From the NCBI GenBank assembly GCA_951640165.1, contig OX621265.1, forward strand, positions 15,823,001 through 15,887,000: 64,000 nucleotides of DNA, written 5' to 3'. The DNA is from Pseudoips prasinana. Taxonomy: Eukaryota > Arthropoda > Insecta > Lepidoptera > Nolidae. The translations under genes and the position numbers were made by a program. Under the pieces are notes generated by a model. That model searched no databases. It was not told the DNA's origin and was given only the letters and a program-made list of their open reading frames with translations. Below, piece by piece: positions 42,808 through 55,900 of this stretch (positions within the stretch are counted from its first letter, which is position 1; every line of letters starts with the position of its first letter).

Positions 42808-43070
42808 CGGTCACTGACGGTCACCGTAGCCTAGTTGGTAGTGCTCCTGCCTACGAAGCTGGTGGTCCTGCGTTCGAGTCCCGGTAAGTGCAAATATTTG
42901 TGTGATGAACACGAATATTTGTTTCTGAGTCATGGATGTTTTCTATGTATATAAGTATTTATCTATCTATATAAGTATGTATATCGTCGCCTGGTACCCA
43001 TAGTACAAGCTTTGCTTAGTTTGGGGCTATAGGATGATCTGTGTGACATTGTCCTTGGATAAAAAAAAAA
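42808..43070 (+). mobile_element. tRNA-derived SINE
   Basis: The head gcctagttggtagtgctcc is followed by tcgagtcccgg and tttgcttagtttggggc. It lies just downstream of the reductase gene's last exon. 42530-42790 before it is a GC-rich repeat I cannot classify. Confidence 0.75.
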
Positions 43071-43577
43071 GAAAAAAAAAATGAATATACGTGCGACAAG
43101 AGCATTTCCACCACGTAAAAAAGCCCCTCCAAATGGCAACGTAATACAAACCTTTGTCCAGCAGTGGACGATACCAGGCTGATGATGTGAAGGTAATTGG
43201 ACATAAACAAATACATTAAGTTTTCAAGTTAAAAGAGTACATTTACTATTTATTAGTTCTTTCGAGTAATGATACCTAATATAGAAAATGTAATCTGGAA
43301 AATTCCCTTGACCACTGATGTGTTTTGGCCCATTAACGCGTGATCGGTGATCCCGTGCATGTGATCACACCCTCATTTTGAATTTCGTCTTTTTGCTTTA
43401 GTCTTTCATGACATAAACAAATACATTAAGTATTCAACTTAACAATATCTCATATTGCAAGACTATTCCGGGCTATAAAAATATATTTAAACAATTTAAA
43501 TTTATAAATTCGTCGCTCTACGTTCACATCTGTCTTGGACCTTGTACACACCTTAAAACATAATAATTTTATACAAA

Positions 43578-43929
43578 TTAAAATCCTAAAACTCCACTAA
43601 ATAATGCCCAAATTAATTTTAAGCATAGCAACCCTAATATAGAACAGAAAAAGTAGTGGAGAAGCCTCAGTCTGTTTAATTTTTTAAGGCCCTGTGGGAT
43701 AGTCTCTACGGGGTCTTTTAATAAATATACTCTTACACCTCTAACGTAATTGCAGAAGTACTCATTCCAATCTATAGCACTTATGTCGAAGTCAAATAAC
43801 TTCTTGTCAGCAGGGCAGAGCTCGTTGAAAAGATTTTGTGTGTTGCTATTGTCAAATTTCCATTGCCTTGTGGAGAAGTACGCCATGACTTCGGAGAATT
43901 TCGTTATTTTTTTGTAAGCTTTTCTTAAC
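43578..43929 (-). CDS. Reductase last exon
   Basis: It opens after ccattcgcag and codes [26 protein letters not shown] and a hydrophobic C terminus ([18 protein letters not shown]) before TAA at 43578-43580. Confidence 0.92.
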
Positions 43930-46900
43930 CTGCGAATGGAAATAAACAGACATTATTACATGACTTTTTTTGTGGGTGTAGAAGTATACGTTTAATTGAA
44001 CCAGTAAAACTAAATACATTGATGAATACTTCTTAAATCATAGTTCTTTTTTATAAGTAACTATGATTACATTTATTACTTTTAGCATTTTAAACATGCT
44101 AAACCGAAAACAAGATTCAAACATAATTAAAATAAATTGTATAAAGATTAATTATTAATTTTCACACAACAGTTCGTGGGTTCGATTTCTAGCCAGGACA
44201 GATATATGAAGTGTGTATTTACAAAAAAAAAGTAGTATATGTAATATACCAGTTATCTGGTTCCCATAGTACAAGCTCTGCTTAGTTTGGGATTAGAAGG
44301 ACATGGGTAAATAATGTCCCAGGATATTATAATAATATCGGCTTTTGTTCACCAGTTATCTATCTATGGACTGACCGCGAGCCTAGTTGCGATACCGATA
44401 AGAACATCTGATTATCTGGTGAAAATAAAAAAAAATGATAAACAACGACTTACATTGGCTTTTTTCCAATAATGATTAAGATGCCATCCACGATGTAGGC
44501 TGGTATCCAGTGGAGCAAGAAACAGTATAAGTTATACATGAACTTGGAGGAAGTCAGGGTGAAGAGGTAGCAGTACACAGCCTGGATCGTGGGCACTTGG
44601 AAACCGTAGTACTCGTTATAGCTCATGAATTTCTCTGGAAATGGAGAAAATAGGATTAATTTACTGTCGTGGATTACCAAGCAAATTGCCTACTCTATTC
44701 TCAACGACCGCATTTTCACATCAGCAGCTATAGAACTGTGGAAATCCTCAGCTGGATTTTTACACTCAAAGGCTGTTATTAGGGGCTACAACAAATTAAA
44801 GTCGAAAGCATTACTTGAATTCAAACATTACATAACATTTTTGTTACGCGCAACGTAGTGCGCCCGGGCGCTGATGTCATTAGTGTCGTGTGTACCGACA
44901 GTTTCGTAAAGGAAAATGAAAAATATCAAGACCAGGCGAGGGTAGATACCGAAACCCGAGCTTCACGGAGACGACGCTGCCGAGTCACACCAGTCGACCC
45001 GTGACCACGGCTGGTGCAATCCACGCCGAAACGTCGGGTAACCAAGGTAATGATTTACCTAAAACTTCATCGCGATGAGACCTGTGTCCACAGTATATAA
45101 AAATGTGTACAAATCGCGAAAGTTTAAAAACATTAATTACATAACGTGTGCAGTAACTCGGATTCTCATCGGACACTGCAAGCAAAATAAGCACATGTTC
45201 AACCTAAAGTTGGCCGACAGCACAATTTACAGATTCTGCCAAGAATCAACACAAATAAAGAAACAAACAAATCAAGAAACTCCTTTGAATATTTGGTGTT
45301 GGTGCGGACCGCTAATGCGTTGTAGAAGTATCTACTTGGGACAGCATATCATGCAACCGGAAGAGATTCAAACACTCACTGCACAATAACTATGGAAGTT
45401 TATTAAAGTAGTGGATTTGATAGAGAAGTGGATTAAGCAGTGAACAAAACAAAAGTCAAGGAGCTCTGCTACAAAGAACTGAGGCAAGGAGAAAGCGAAG
45501 CAGACCGAGACGTAGTAATATGGACCAGAAGAAGGAAGGAGATAAATTGGAATGGTACAAATAAGTCAAGGAGAAGGCATACGATATAGAAGGCTGGAAA
45601 CTACTTCACCGACAAGTACACAACACTTAAGTTGATGACGATGCTGTCCCTGACGGGGTCCATAATAGTTACATATATTATAATCCCGGCAGATGAGTCT
45701 TTAAGAAGCTTACCCCAAGTCAGTGGATTCTGTTCTGAAGACACATAGTTATATACGGGGGGCGTGAGGTCTGGAGGCGGCGCATCTTCATGGTTGCTAG
45801 GATACTCCTTGGCTGTCTTCCAGGCGGTCGCGATGCAGGCATGCACCACCATGTCGCCAGGAACCAAATCTGCGATCGCTTTAGGATCACAGTTCAAAAC
45901 GTGGAGGAGCCCTACTGCAGCTCCTACAACTACCTGGAAAACGAATGGGTTCCGATTAATAATAATAGAAAAAGGCATATCTTATGGGCAGTTCCACAGA
46001 CCACGGGCTGGAAGACCCAGCGTGGGCAGGCCCCCTACGAGATGGACTGATAATCTTGTGCGGGTCGCTGGAAACTGTTGGAGATGGGAATAGCGCAAGA
46101 CCAGCAATTGTGGAGATCTTTGGGGGAGGCGTTTTTCTAGCAGTGGACGTCTTTGGGCTGATATAATGATGATGTGGACAGTCTAATAGCGCTACAAAGA
46201 GATAAGGCATTAGTTAGTGGCTTTATTTGTGCCCCAAATCATGGCAGTTTAATCACTTAACTTTTCGAGTCTGGCCTGCTGCAGACAGATCTTTGCCAAA
46301 AATACAACAACATTTTGGCACATTTTTCAAATTCATTATTTATCTAAATGTATCTGTACTGGCCCCAATAATATCAATGAGACTGTCGATTATTAAAGAG
46401 TCAGATTTTATTTTCTTTAAAAGCTCAGATTCTGAGGGTTACATACAGAAAGACTGAACGACGTTACAGTTTTAGATATATTTTACTACATGTAAGAGAT
46501 TACCTCAGTAAGAATTCAATATTATTATTATTAAGACCTTTTGTGCATGGCAAAGGTCGCATTATAATGTTACCACCAGATCCAATGCCCCCCAACTGAG
46601 AAGACCCTGCGTAACAAACTCAGCAAGTTCATCTACTACTGGTTTCAACACGGCTAAGTTGTTTTTTTCGGTAATTATTCTTCCGTGGCGTGTCAAAGTT
46701 TTATGGATTCAGATATATGCACTCTCGAGTATGGTCACCACCACTATATCAAATTTGAAGAAGATTGGTTCAGCCGTTCGAGAGAAGTACAGTCAGGAAC
46801 GAACTCTACGAGTCGTATAATAAATAAAGAGCTTCGTTTACACTCAGATTAATAAATTTCAAAAACGTCTTAATGTTATACATTACAAACATGTAATGTA

Positions 46901-49900
46901 TAACACCCCTCCACCGCCGGCACCGGCCACCTCTCGAGTGGCCTAACAAGGCCACTCGAGAGGTCGCCGATATTTACTTACGCATGGGCAGTGGTTACCC
47001 TAGTGTCAGAGTTGTTCAAGCCGCCCATTAGCCTCCGACATGGCTTAACGTCTAATGACTACAACCAGGACCGACAGCTTAACGTGTCTTCCGAAGCGTA
47101 AAGACGCTCAGAAATTAAACCAATTTGGCGGTCACCCATCTATGGACTGACTGCGAGCCTAGTTGCTTAACCTTACTGATCGCTTACGGACCGGTGAGAG
47201 CATCTAGCTATGAGCCGATAATGTCACACGAGGTATACTGCGTCAACCACGATCCAATTATAGACCTGGGGCTCTACCGGCTAAGTCGCCTAACATTGAA
47301 TTCTTATATGGCGTTCAAATAAATAAAGGTTAAAAATTACTAATGAATCGTTAAATCGGCTTCAACGTTGACAATCGATTCCGGACCATTTTCGACCTCA
47401 CATGTGCTCATGGAAGCCGCTTTAACGATTGATTTAGTCATTTTTAACCTTAATTTATTTGAACGCCATTAACAAAGTTATGTTTATATAATGCTCTTGT
47501 CCGAAGTTATCTTGAATATGCTAGTTCGGTATGGTCACCATTGTATGCTGTCCACTCGCAAAGAATCGAAAGCATTCAAAGAGCTTTTACTAAAAGTCTT
47601 GCTTTTTCTAGTAGCGGCTTCTCTCACAGGAGTTCATATGCGCAACGTTAATCGAGATTTAAGATGAATAGTCTCTATAATCGCAGACGAATTTCTGATC
47701 TTTGTTTTCTTTATGAAATAATCAATAATTAAAAACATTGCAGCTCTCTTCTACAAAAAGTACCTTTATGTATACCTTATTCTTACCCTAGACACAAAAT
47801 CAGCAAAATATTTCATACGCAGTTTTCGGAGACCAATTTGGGCCGTGGTACCAACCGAATTCTTGATGAGTACAATGCTCTCCAAAGTCGCGATCCAAAT
47901 GTTGATATATTTAGTAATTCGTTTGGCGAATTTAAAATTAAATTAAAAAATACTTTTGCTTATTAAATTTCTAGTCGTTACACATATGTTCTACGTACCT
48001 AGTTATAATTTTTAGATTTACTTTTAGTTTTTGTTTACAAATGCTGATATTTTAAAAGCTTTTAAGAGCATTAAAAAAAAGGGCACAGAGGATTTATGGG
48101 GACTGTCTGTAATGGCAATTGAATCAGTTATACAAAACATTGCTTCCATCCTTGCAAACATCTTCAATAGCTGTGTAAGTGATGGCGTCTTTCCAGACCT
48201 TATGAAAATCAGTAAGGTAGTACCTGTTTTCAAATCAGGTTGTTCAAATAATGCCACAAATTATCGACCCATCTCTATACTGCCAGCGTTAAGTAAAATA
48301 TTTGAAAAGCTCATGCTCAGCCAGATGTTGTCCCTCTTTAACATGAATGGGATATTGCATGACAAGCAGTTAGGGTTTACAAGGGGCCGTTCTACTCAGG
48401 ATGCGGGGTGTACACTAATGAAGTCTATATTGGAGGCTTGGGAGGGGTTGCAGGATGTGCTGGGAGTTTAGTGCGATCTCTCTAAGGCCTTCGATTGCGT
48501 AGACCACCATACGCTCATTGTGAAACTAAAATACTATGGAATTTCTGGCACATCTCTTGATCTTGTAATGTCCTATTTATCAGGTCGAGAACAACTGGTT
48601 ACAATAGACGGGGTAAATTCAACACGACATTCTGTCAAAATGGGGGTACCCCAAGGATCGATTTTGGGTCCATTTTTATTTCTAGTTTATATCAATGATC
48701 TCCCATATCTAGTAGAGAAAGTATCAGACATAATTCTATTTGCTGATGATACGTCACTCATATTTAAAGTGAGTAGGAAAGATAAGGATCTTATAGAACC
48801 TAATAAAACTCTCAGCCTCATATCAAATTGGTTTTCGGCAAATAATCTTCTTTTGAATGCAGGAAAGACCAAATGCATGAAATTCTCATTGCCGAATGTG
48901 ACTCATATTAAACCAACGGTTGCACTTGACGAGGAAGTTTTAGATTTAGTTTCTTCGACCGTATTGTTGGGAATAACACTGGACTCAAAATTACAATGGG
49001 GTCCTCATATTGAAAAATTATCTGCCAAATTAAGTTCAGCTTCATATCCAGTTTGGAAAATCAGACAATTGTCAGACGAACCAACTGCTAGACTAGTATA
49101 TTTTGCTTATTTCCATAGCATTATGTCCTATGGTATTCTGCTGTGGGGCTCAGCAGCTGACATAAGTGCTATTTTCGTATTACAAAAAAGAGCAGTCCGA
49201 GCTATTTATAATCTAGGCAGTCGCGAGTCCCTACGAAGCGTTTTTAAAGAGGTAAATATACTTACTGATTATTAAATATACTTACATCTGAATACATATA
49301 TCAGAATATAATGTTTGTGCGGAAAAATTTAGATAAATATAAAAAACGGAGTGACTTGCACAATGTCAATACAAGAAACAAGGACAAACTAGCTATACCA
49401 GCCTTTAGAGTTAGCAAAACTAAAAAGTCAATCATGGGAAATTGTACTAGGTTTTATAACAAGCTCCCTATTCATATAACTAAACTACCTGATAATAAGT
49501 TTAAGTCACACATTAAACGTGAACTTATGGCTTAGGGTTACTACACTACTAAGGATTACATTGACGATAAAGACATTTGGCGGTCGGCATCTACCTGCAC
49601 ATAGTCCGCTGGAGATCTTATAGCCATATAGACATGAGTAATCTTTTGTGTTACATGAACTATCTGTAATAAAACTATCTACATACATACATACATACAT
49701 AGACTCACGCCTGTTTCCCAGAGGGGTAGGCAGAGACAACGGATTTCCATTTGTCACGATCTTTGCATACTTCTTTTGCCTCGATTACTGACATTATATT
49801 CTTCATACATGCTCGCCGGTTTAGGGTACTTTTGACCTGCCCTTTCTTGAGAACATCTCCAATTTGGTCAGAGAATGTTCGACGTGGTCTTCCCCTTCCG

Positions 49901-52900
49901 GTTGTCCCATTCACACAGGCCAGGTATACTTCTTTTGTCAATCTTCTTTCATTCATCCTTTCTAAATGGCCAAACCATCTCAGCATGCCTTTTTCAATCT
50001 TTGTGACTACATCCTCTTTCACACCACAACGCTCTCTTACATCAGTATTTCGAATTCTGTCTCTCAAAGTCACACCACACATACTTCTCAGAGCTCTCAT
50101 TTCCACTGCATTTATTTTACTTTCATTCTTTTTCTGCCATACCCAACTTTCACTTCCATACATTAAAGTTGGCACTAACACTCCATCGTGCACGGCTAGT
50201 CGAGCCTTCTTTGATACTTGCCGGCTACTCATAAAGGCGTGTAGTGCCCCATTCACTCTATTCCCCGCATTTACTCTTCTAACAATATCTTTTTCATATT
50301 TCCCATCTCTCGTAAACAAAGTTCCCAAATATACAAACTCATTCACCTGTTCGACTTTCTCTCCTCCAATCACAATATCACACGTTGTCGTGTATTCATC
50401 CCTCTCAAATACCATTACTTTCGTCTTACCTACATTCATTTTCATCCCTTTCCTTTCAAAAGCTTCATGCATATTTGTTACCATCACCTGCAACTCGTCC
50501 GCAGATGATGCAAGTAGAACTTGATCATCAGCGTACAGCAGACATTTGATGAGTAACTCATTCATCCTTACACCGCATTCACTTTCTTTCAAATCTTTTA
50601 AACAGCTATCCATGAATAGGTTAAACAACCACGGTGACGCTACACATCCCTGTCTAACACCCTTTTGGATGCTAAACCACTCGGTGTATGACCCGTTAAT
50701 CCTCACGCAAGCTCTGGAATCCCTATAAAGAGATTTTAGTGCTTGAACAAGGTTGTCGTTCAACCCATACATGGACAGTACCGACCATAGTTCACTCCTC
50801 AACACTCTATCGTAGGCCTTTTCTAAGTCTACGAAGGCACAGTAAACCTTTTGGTTTTTGCCCAAAAACTTCTCTACTATGCTTCGCAGAGAAAAGACCT
50901 GATCCGTGCATCCCATTCCTTTCCGAAAACCTGCCTGTGCATCCCATATTTTCGCATCGGTTTCTTTCACAACTCTTTCAACCAATACTTTTGCATACAA
51001 CTTACCAACGACGCTGAGTAGACTAATGCCCCTATAGTTTTTACAGTCTTGCCGTGAGCCTTTCCCTTTGTAAAGAGGTACAATGACAGCCTTGCACCAA
51101 TCACTTGGCACTTGGCCGGTGGTATAGCATAAATTGAATAGGCTGCACAGCTGACTCGCTATGACGCCATGTCCAGCCTTCAGCATCTCGGAAGTTATCC
51201 TGTCATACCCTGGTGACTTACCTGATTTCATACCCTTAATAGCTTTCACAATCTCATCCATACCAATGTCATCTTTACATTTGTTCTTGTCTATACTTAG
51301 TGAACTACGTTCACTCTCTGTTACACCTCTTTCATACAAACTTTCAAAATACTCCTTCCAACGTTTTAACACGCATTCTTCCCCTTTCACTATATTTCCA
51401 TCTTGGTCTCGTATGGATTTCAGTTCTGAGGTTTGAGTTATGCCTCTTACTGATCTAACGGATTTCCAGAAAAACTTAATGTTCGTCTGAAAATCCTTAG
51501 ACAACCTTCTATCAAAATTATCCTTTTGTTCATTTTTCTTTTCATTCACCACATCCTTTACAATTCCTTTCATTTTCCTATAATCATTCCAGGCCCTTTC
51601 TATATCCTCATTCGTCGCCTTATGCATTCGTTCGTTTGCTCTGGTGGCTAGCCAGTCTAACCACGCTTTCTTCTTTTCACATACAACTTTTTGTACACTT
51701 TTATCCCACCAAATATTCTTCATCTTTCTTCCTCTTCGTCTCTTTATTACACCACATACTTCACCAGCTACACTCACCACACCTTCTTTGACTACCTTCC
51801 ATAGCTCTTCTACTTCTCTTATGTCTTCAGATCCCTCAAACTTCTCAACCAACTTACTTTTGTACTCATCTGCCACTTCTTCCTCTTGCAGTTCCTCTAC
51901 TTTTATTCTCTCAAGTACACTTTTAGTCTCAGGGATTCGGTGGCGCCATCCTTTGAATAGACCACTTATTCGGCTCATTACCAGAAAGTGGTCTGTATGG
52001 ATTGCGGTCCCACGATAGACTCTTGTGTCTAGAATATTCTTTCTCAGTCTTTCATCTACAATCACGAAGTCAATCATACTCTTTCTCACATTTTTCCTCT
52101 CTCGTGTAAACGTATGGATTCTTTTATGTTCAAACATAGTATTTGTAACACAAAGACCCCATTCCAAACATATCTCAAGCAGACTGTACCCATTCTCATT
52201 CTCACTTTCGTCACCGAATTGACCTAGTACTCTTTCAAAACCATCACGTTTTACCCCAACCCATCCATTAAAATCACCTAACATTATTACTCTTTCATTA
52301 TACTGACTTAACCGCAACACATCTCTCAGGGTCTCCCAGAATGCCTTTCTTTCCTCTTGTTCTCGCTGTATTACAACTGCACCCATATCTACAGGAGCGT
52401 ACACTCCTACTAGGAAGATACGGGTCATACCAACTTTCATTCTCAACCACATTACTCTTGCATTCACGCATTCGAACTCAGTCACACACTCAGACATACT
52501 TGTGGAAAGAATGAGACCCACACCTTGGCAACCTCTGGTGGTGTTCGGTACTCCTATTAACTATCTATTATTATTTAAATTATCTATTATTTAAACTATC
52601 TATTATTTAAATATTCTACGAATTTCAGAACTGTTGGTTGTGTCTCAAAATGATTAATGTTACTTTTATTTTTACGTTTTTATTTTCTCTTTCTAATATA
52701 TTAAACCTAAAATAAATAAATAATCAGACAACCGATCGAGCATATATTGTGTTTGCCTGCTAAATAATTACAGTAAGTGGACCAAATCTCGTGTATATGC
52801 CCCATTGAGTATGTTTCGCCGGAGCGTCTCAACTGGGCCGTGTTGAAACCGGTAGTAGAGACACCCGCTGAGTTTGTTTCGCTGGGTCTTCTCAGTTGGG

Positions 52901-55900
52901 GCGCATTGGATCCGGTGGTAGCTTTAAAGCGCGACCGTCGTTATTAACACAAGGTCCGTCATAATAATATCACCTTAATATAGACAGAACCATTGCCAAT
53001 ATGTATTACAAATATTAGACTTAAACTAGATAATTAAACTTAAACATAATCTCTTGACAATAATATAATATAAATTTGTTAATGTTTTAATACTATCAAT
53101 ACAATGTGTACCTAAATATCTATGTTACTAGAAATAATAATGTATTCAACTATAATACTACAAACATGTTCTGACTATTTACAAGCGCTTTTTTAAAGTC
53201 TACGTGAGTAAAAACCTTTTTTATTTTATTTTATTTTATTTTATTTATTTAGTTTTTTTTTGTTATTAATGTCAATTTGCATGACAAAAATACTTCTAAT
53301 TTTAGCTGGTAAATGTTATGTACACCTTAATGGTTATGCATATCAGATGCAAAACCATGTACCTAATTATATATGTTTTTAATGTGTAATACGTATAATG
53401 TGGTTGTACTATAAATAAATAAAATAAAAAGAAATCTATGTTCGGCGACTTAGCCTGTAGAGCCCCTATTATTCATTGTACAGACTTACAGACATTTCTG
53501 TTGGATCAATTTGACGATTAACTACTATACATATCTTTATACTGTACTGATACTTACTCCAGTCGGTCCATAGACGTTGTCGATCCATCCAGAGACAGGT
53601 TCCCTGGCAGTTCCAATTACTGAAAACATAAAAAATATATTTATAACAATGTTTCAGAAATCTTTTTAAAATGAATTGTATAAATTTAAGTGCGGGTGGG
53701 AATCGAACCCACGACCACGGGGATCCGGCCCATGTGCGTTAACCGCTCCGCCACCGCACCAGGTACTGAACACTTCAAATTTATACAACCCATTCGTTCG
53801 ATATTTCTTAACGCATTTAAGTCGCTAATATAATCATATTTATAACATATGATTTTTATTAGTACTTTACCTAGCTTTAGTGTAACCCCTGTTTTAATAG
53901 CAGAGCGGTTTAATAAACTGACTTTACAATTCTGTGAAAAAACGTTTGGCTCTAGCGTTTCTTCGCTGTGTTGCCAAAGTATCTATGTCATATGAGCACG
54001 CTGAAACCTTCAGCATAGTTTTTAATGCGCTATTATTAAGGCGATACATTGATAAAAGCATTCGAGTGGAAACCACAAACCGCAAGACGCAGCGTGGGTC
54101 ATAGAGTCTTCCAGGGACCCGTACTAGATCATTGGTCCATTATATAGGAAGACGCAACTTAGACAGGGTCCCATAGAAACAAAGAATTGTGCTCATCATA
54201 CAAAGGTTTGTCCTGAGTGCGGACCGAACCTACAACCTCTGGCCTTTGAAGTCAGTGTAAAAAACCATTATACCAATTTGATAATATCTATACATATAAT
54301 AAAATCGTAGCAAAATTCAAAACTGTACATTCAATATTTTTTAAAGAGGGTACTTGGGGCGTGACCTACAATCGATATCGAAGCGAAAAATATAGATTTT
54401 AGAATTTTTGTCTGTTTGTCTGTATGTGATAATTTATAAAATTTAACGCGGGTGAAACCGCATGGCACAGCTAGTAGATTTATATATTAGCTAGCTGTGC
54501 CCCGCGGTTTTACCCACGTTAAATTTTATAAATTATCACAGCTCCTCCCCCGTAGGTCATAGCGTGATAATATGTAGCCTATATGTTGACCCGAACTCTT
54601 AGTAATATTCATGCAAAATTTGAAGTAAGTCCATGTAGTACTTTTTGAGTTTAGCCCGGACATACATACAGACAAACAGATAAACAGACAAAAATTCTAA
54701 AAACTATAGTTTTGGCTTCTATATCCTTTGAAGATCACGCCACAAGTATCCTTTAAAAAAATTATTCAATGTGCAGTTTTGACTTTCCTACGATTTTATT
54801 ATACCTATGTATAGATGATAGTAATGGTTTAATTAAATAGGTAATTTCTTAAAGTTATTACCAAAATGGTTATTAATTTTCAGTGAATATTATTATATAA
54901 TGTTTATATTGTAATTATTTACCTATTGAAGGTCTGAAAAGGGCAACGGGTAGACCTTTGGAGTAGTTCTCGACGATGTTCTCAGCTACAGCCTTAGTGT
55001 ATGCGTAGGTGTTTGGAAAGTCACCAAGTAATCTGGAAATGTACATTCGATACTAATTAAATATATTCAAGAGTATTCACCATATCCACAAACTAAATAA
55101 CTACAAATAAATAATGTCTAAATAACATATTTTCGTCCTTCATGTCTCAAGTCGAAAGTCTTCGACCAGTGTGTGTTGCCAGTGATGACTTACGGAACAG
55201 AGACGTGGTCGCTCACTATGGGCCTTATCAGAAGGCTCAAGGTCACCCAAAGAGCAATGGAGAGGGCTATAATAATAATATAGACAGAACCATTGACAAT
55301 ATGTAGTAAAAATATTAGACTTAAACTCGATAATTAAACTTAAACATAATCTCTTGACAATAACTTGATACGAGCTAGCTAAATATCATTGCTATTATAA
55401 AATAAATTTTATAAATGTTTTCATACAATGTGTACCTAAATATCTATGTTACTAGAAATAATAATGTATACAACTATATTACTACAAACATGTTCTAACT
55501 ATTTACAAGCGCTTTTTTAACCCTTTCCCGGGCAGTGGGGATATAGTTACCACCACATTTTGAACTCTATTAGCTTATAATAAGGTCCAAAACCAATTAA
55601 TTAGAAATATACCTACTGCCTTGTAAAGGGTTAAAGTCTACGTGAATAAAAACCTTTTTTATTAAATTTAATTTTATGCTCGGATTTACCTGCGAGAACG
55701 AATCAACACCATCAACATCAACAAGACCTACATAACCCGAAGAATTGCAAAACTGAAGTGGCAGTGGACGGAGCACATAGCTCGTAGAACCGACGCGACG
55801 GCCGTTGGGACAGAAAGGTTCTTTGAACTTAAGAAGAAACTTATTTGTGGGAAGTGGCTAAATTGTAAATAGATGAATTACTCACCCAGGGGTGATGTTG

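Larger units (their letters stand above)
48024..52700 (+). pseudogene. Decayed LINE, split by the RTE-like insertion
   Basis: RT part at 48031-49275: [31 protein letters not shown], a stop (TAG at 48469), [28 protein letters not shown] and FADDTS. The C-terminal part (49311-49535) is in another frame. The 3' end runs to 49685 and resumes at 52556-52700 after the insertion. It is inactive because of the stop and the frame breaks. Confidence 0.75.

Noticed and set aside
49751..52222. Several + strand ORFs, up to 257 codons
   Set aside because: All are antisense shadows of the 938-codon LINE ORF.
53690..53762. tRNA gene on the minus strand
   Set aside because: The acceptor stem and anticodon arm are imperfect and the sequence sits inside an inverted repeat, so it is a mobile tRNA-like unit.
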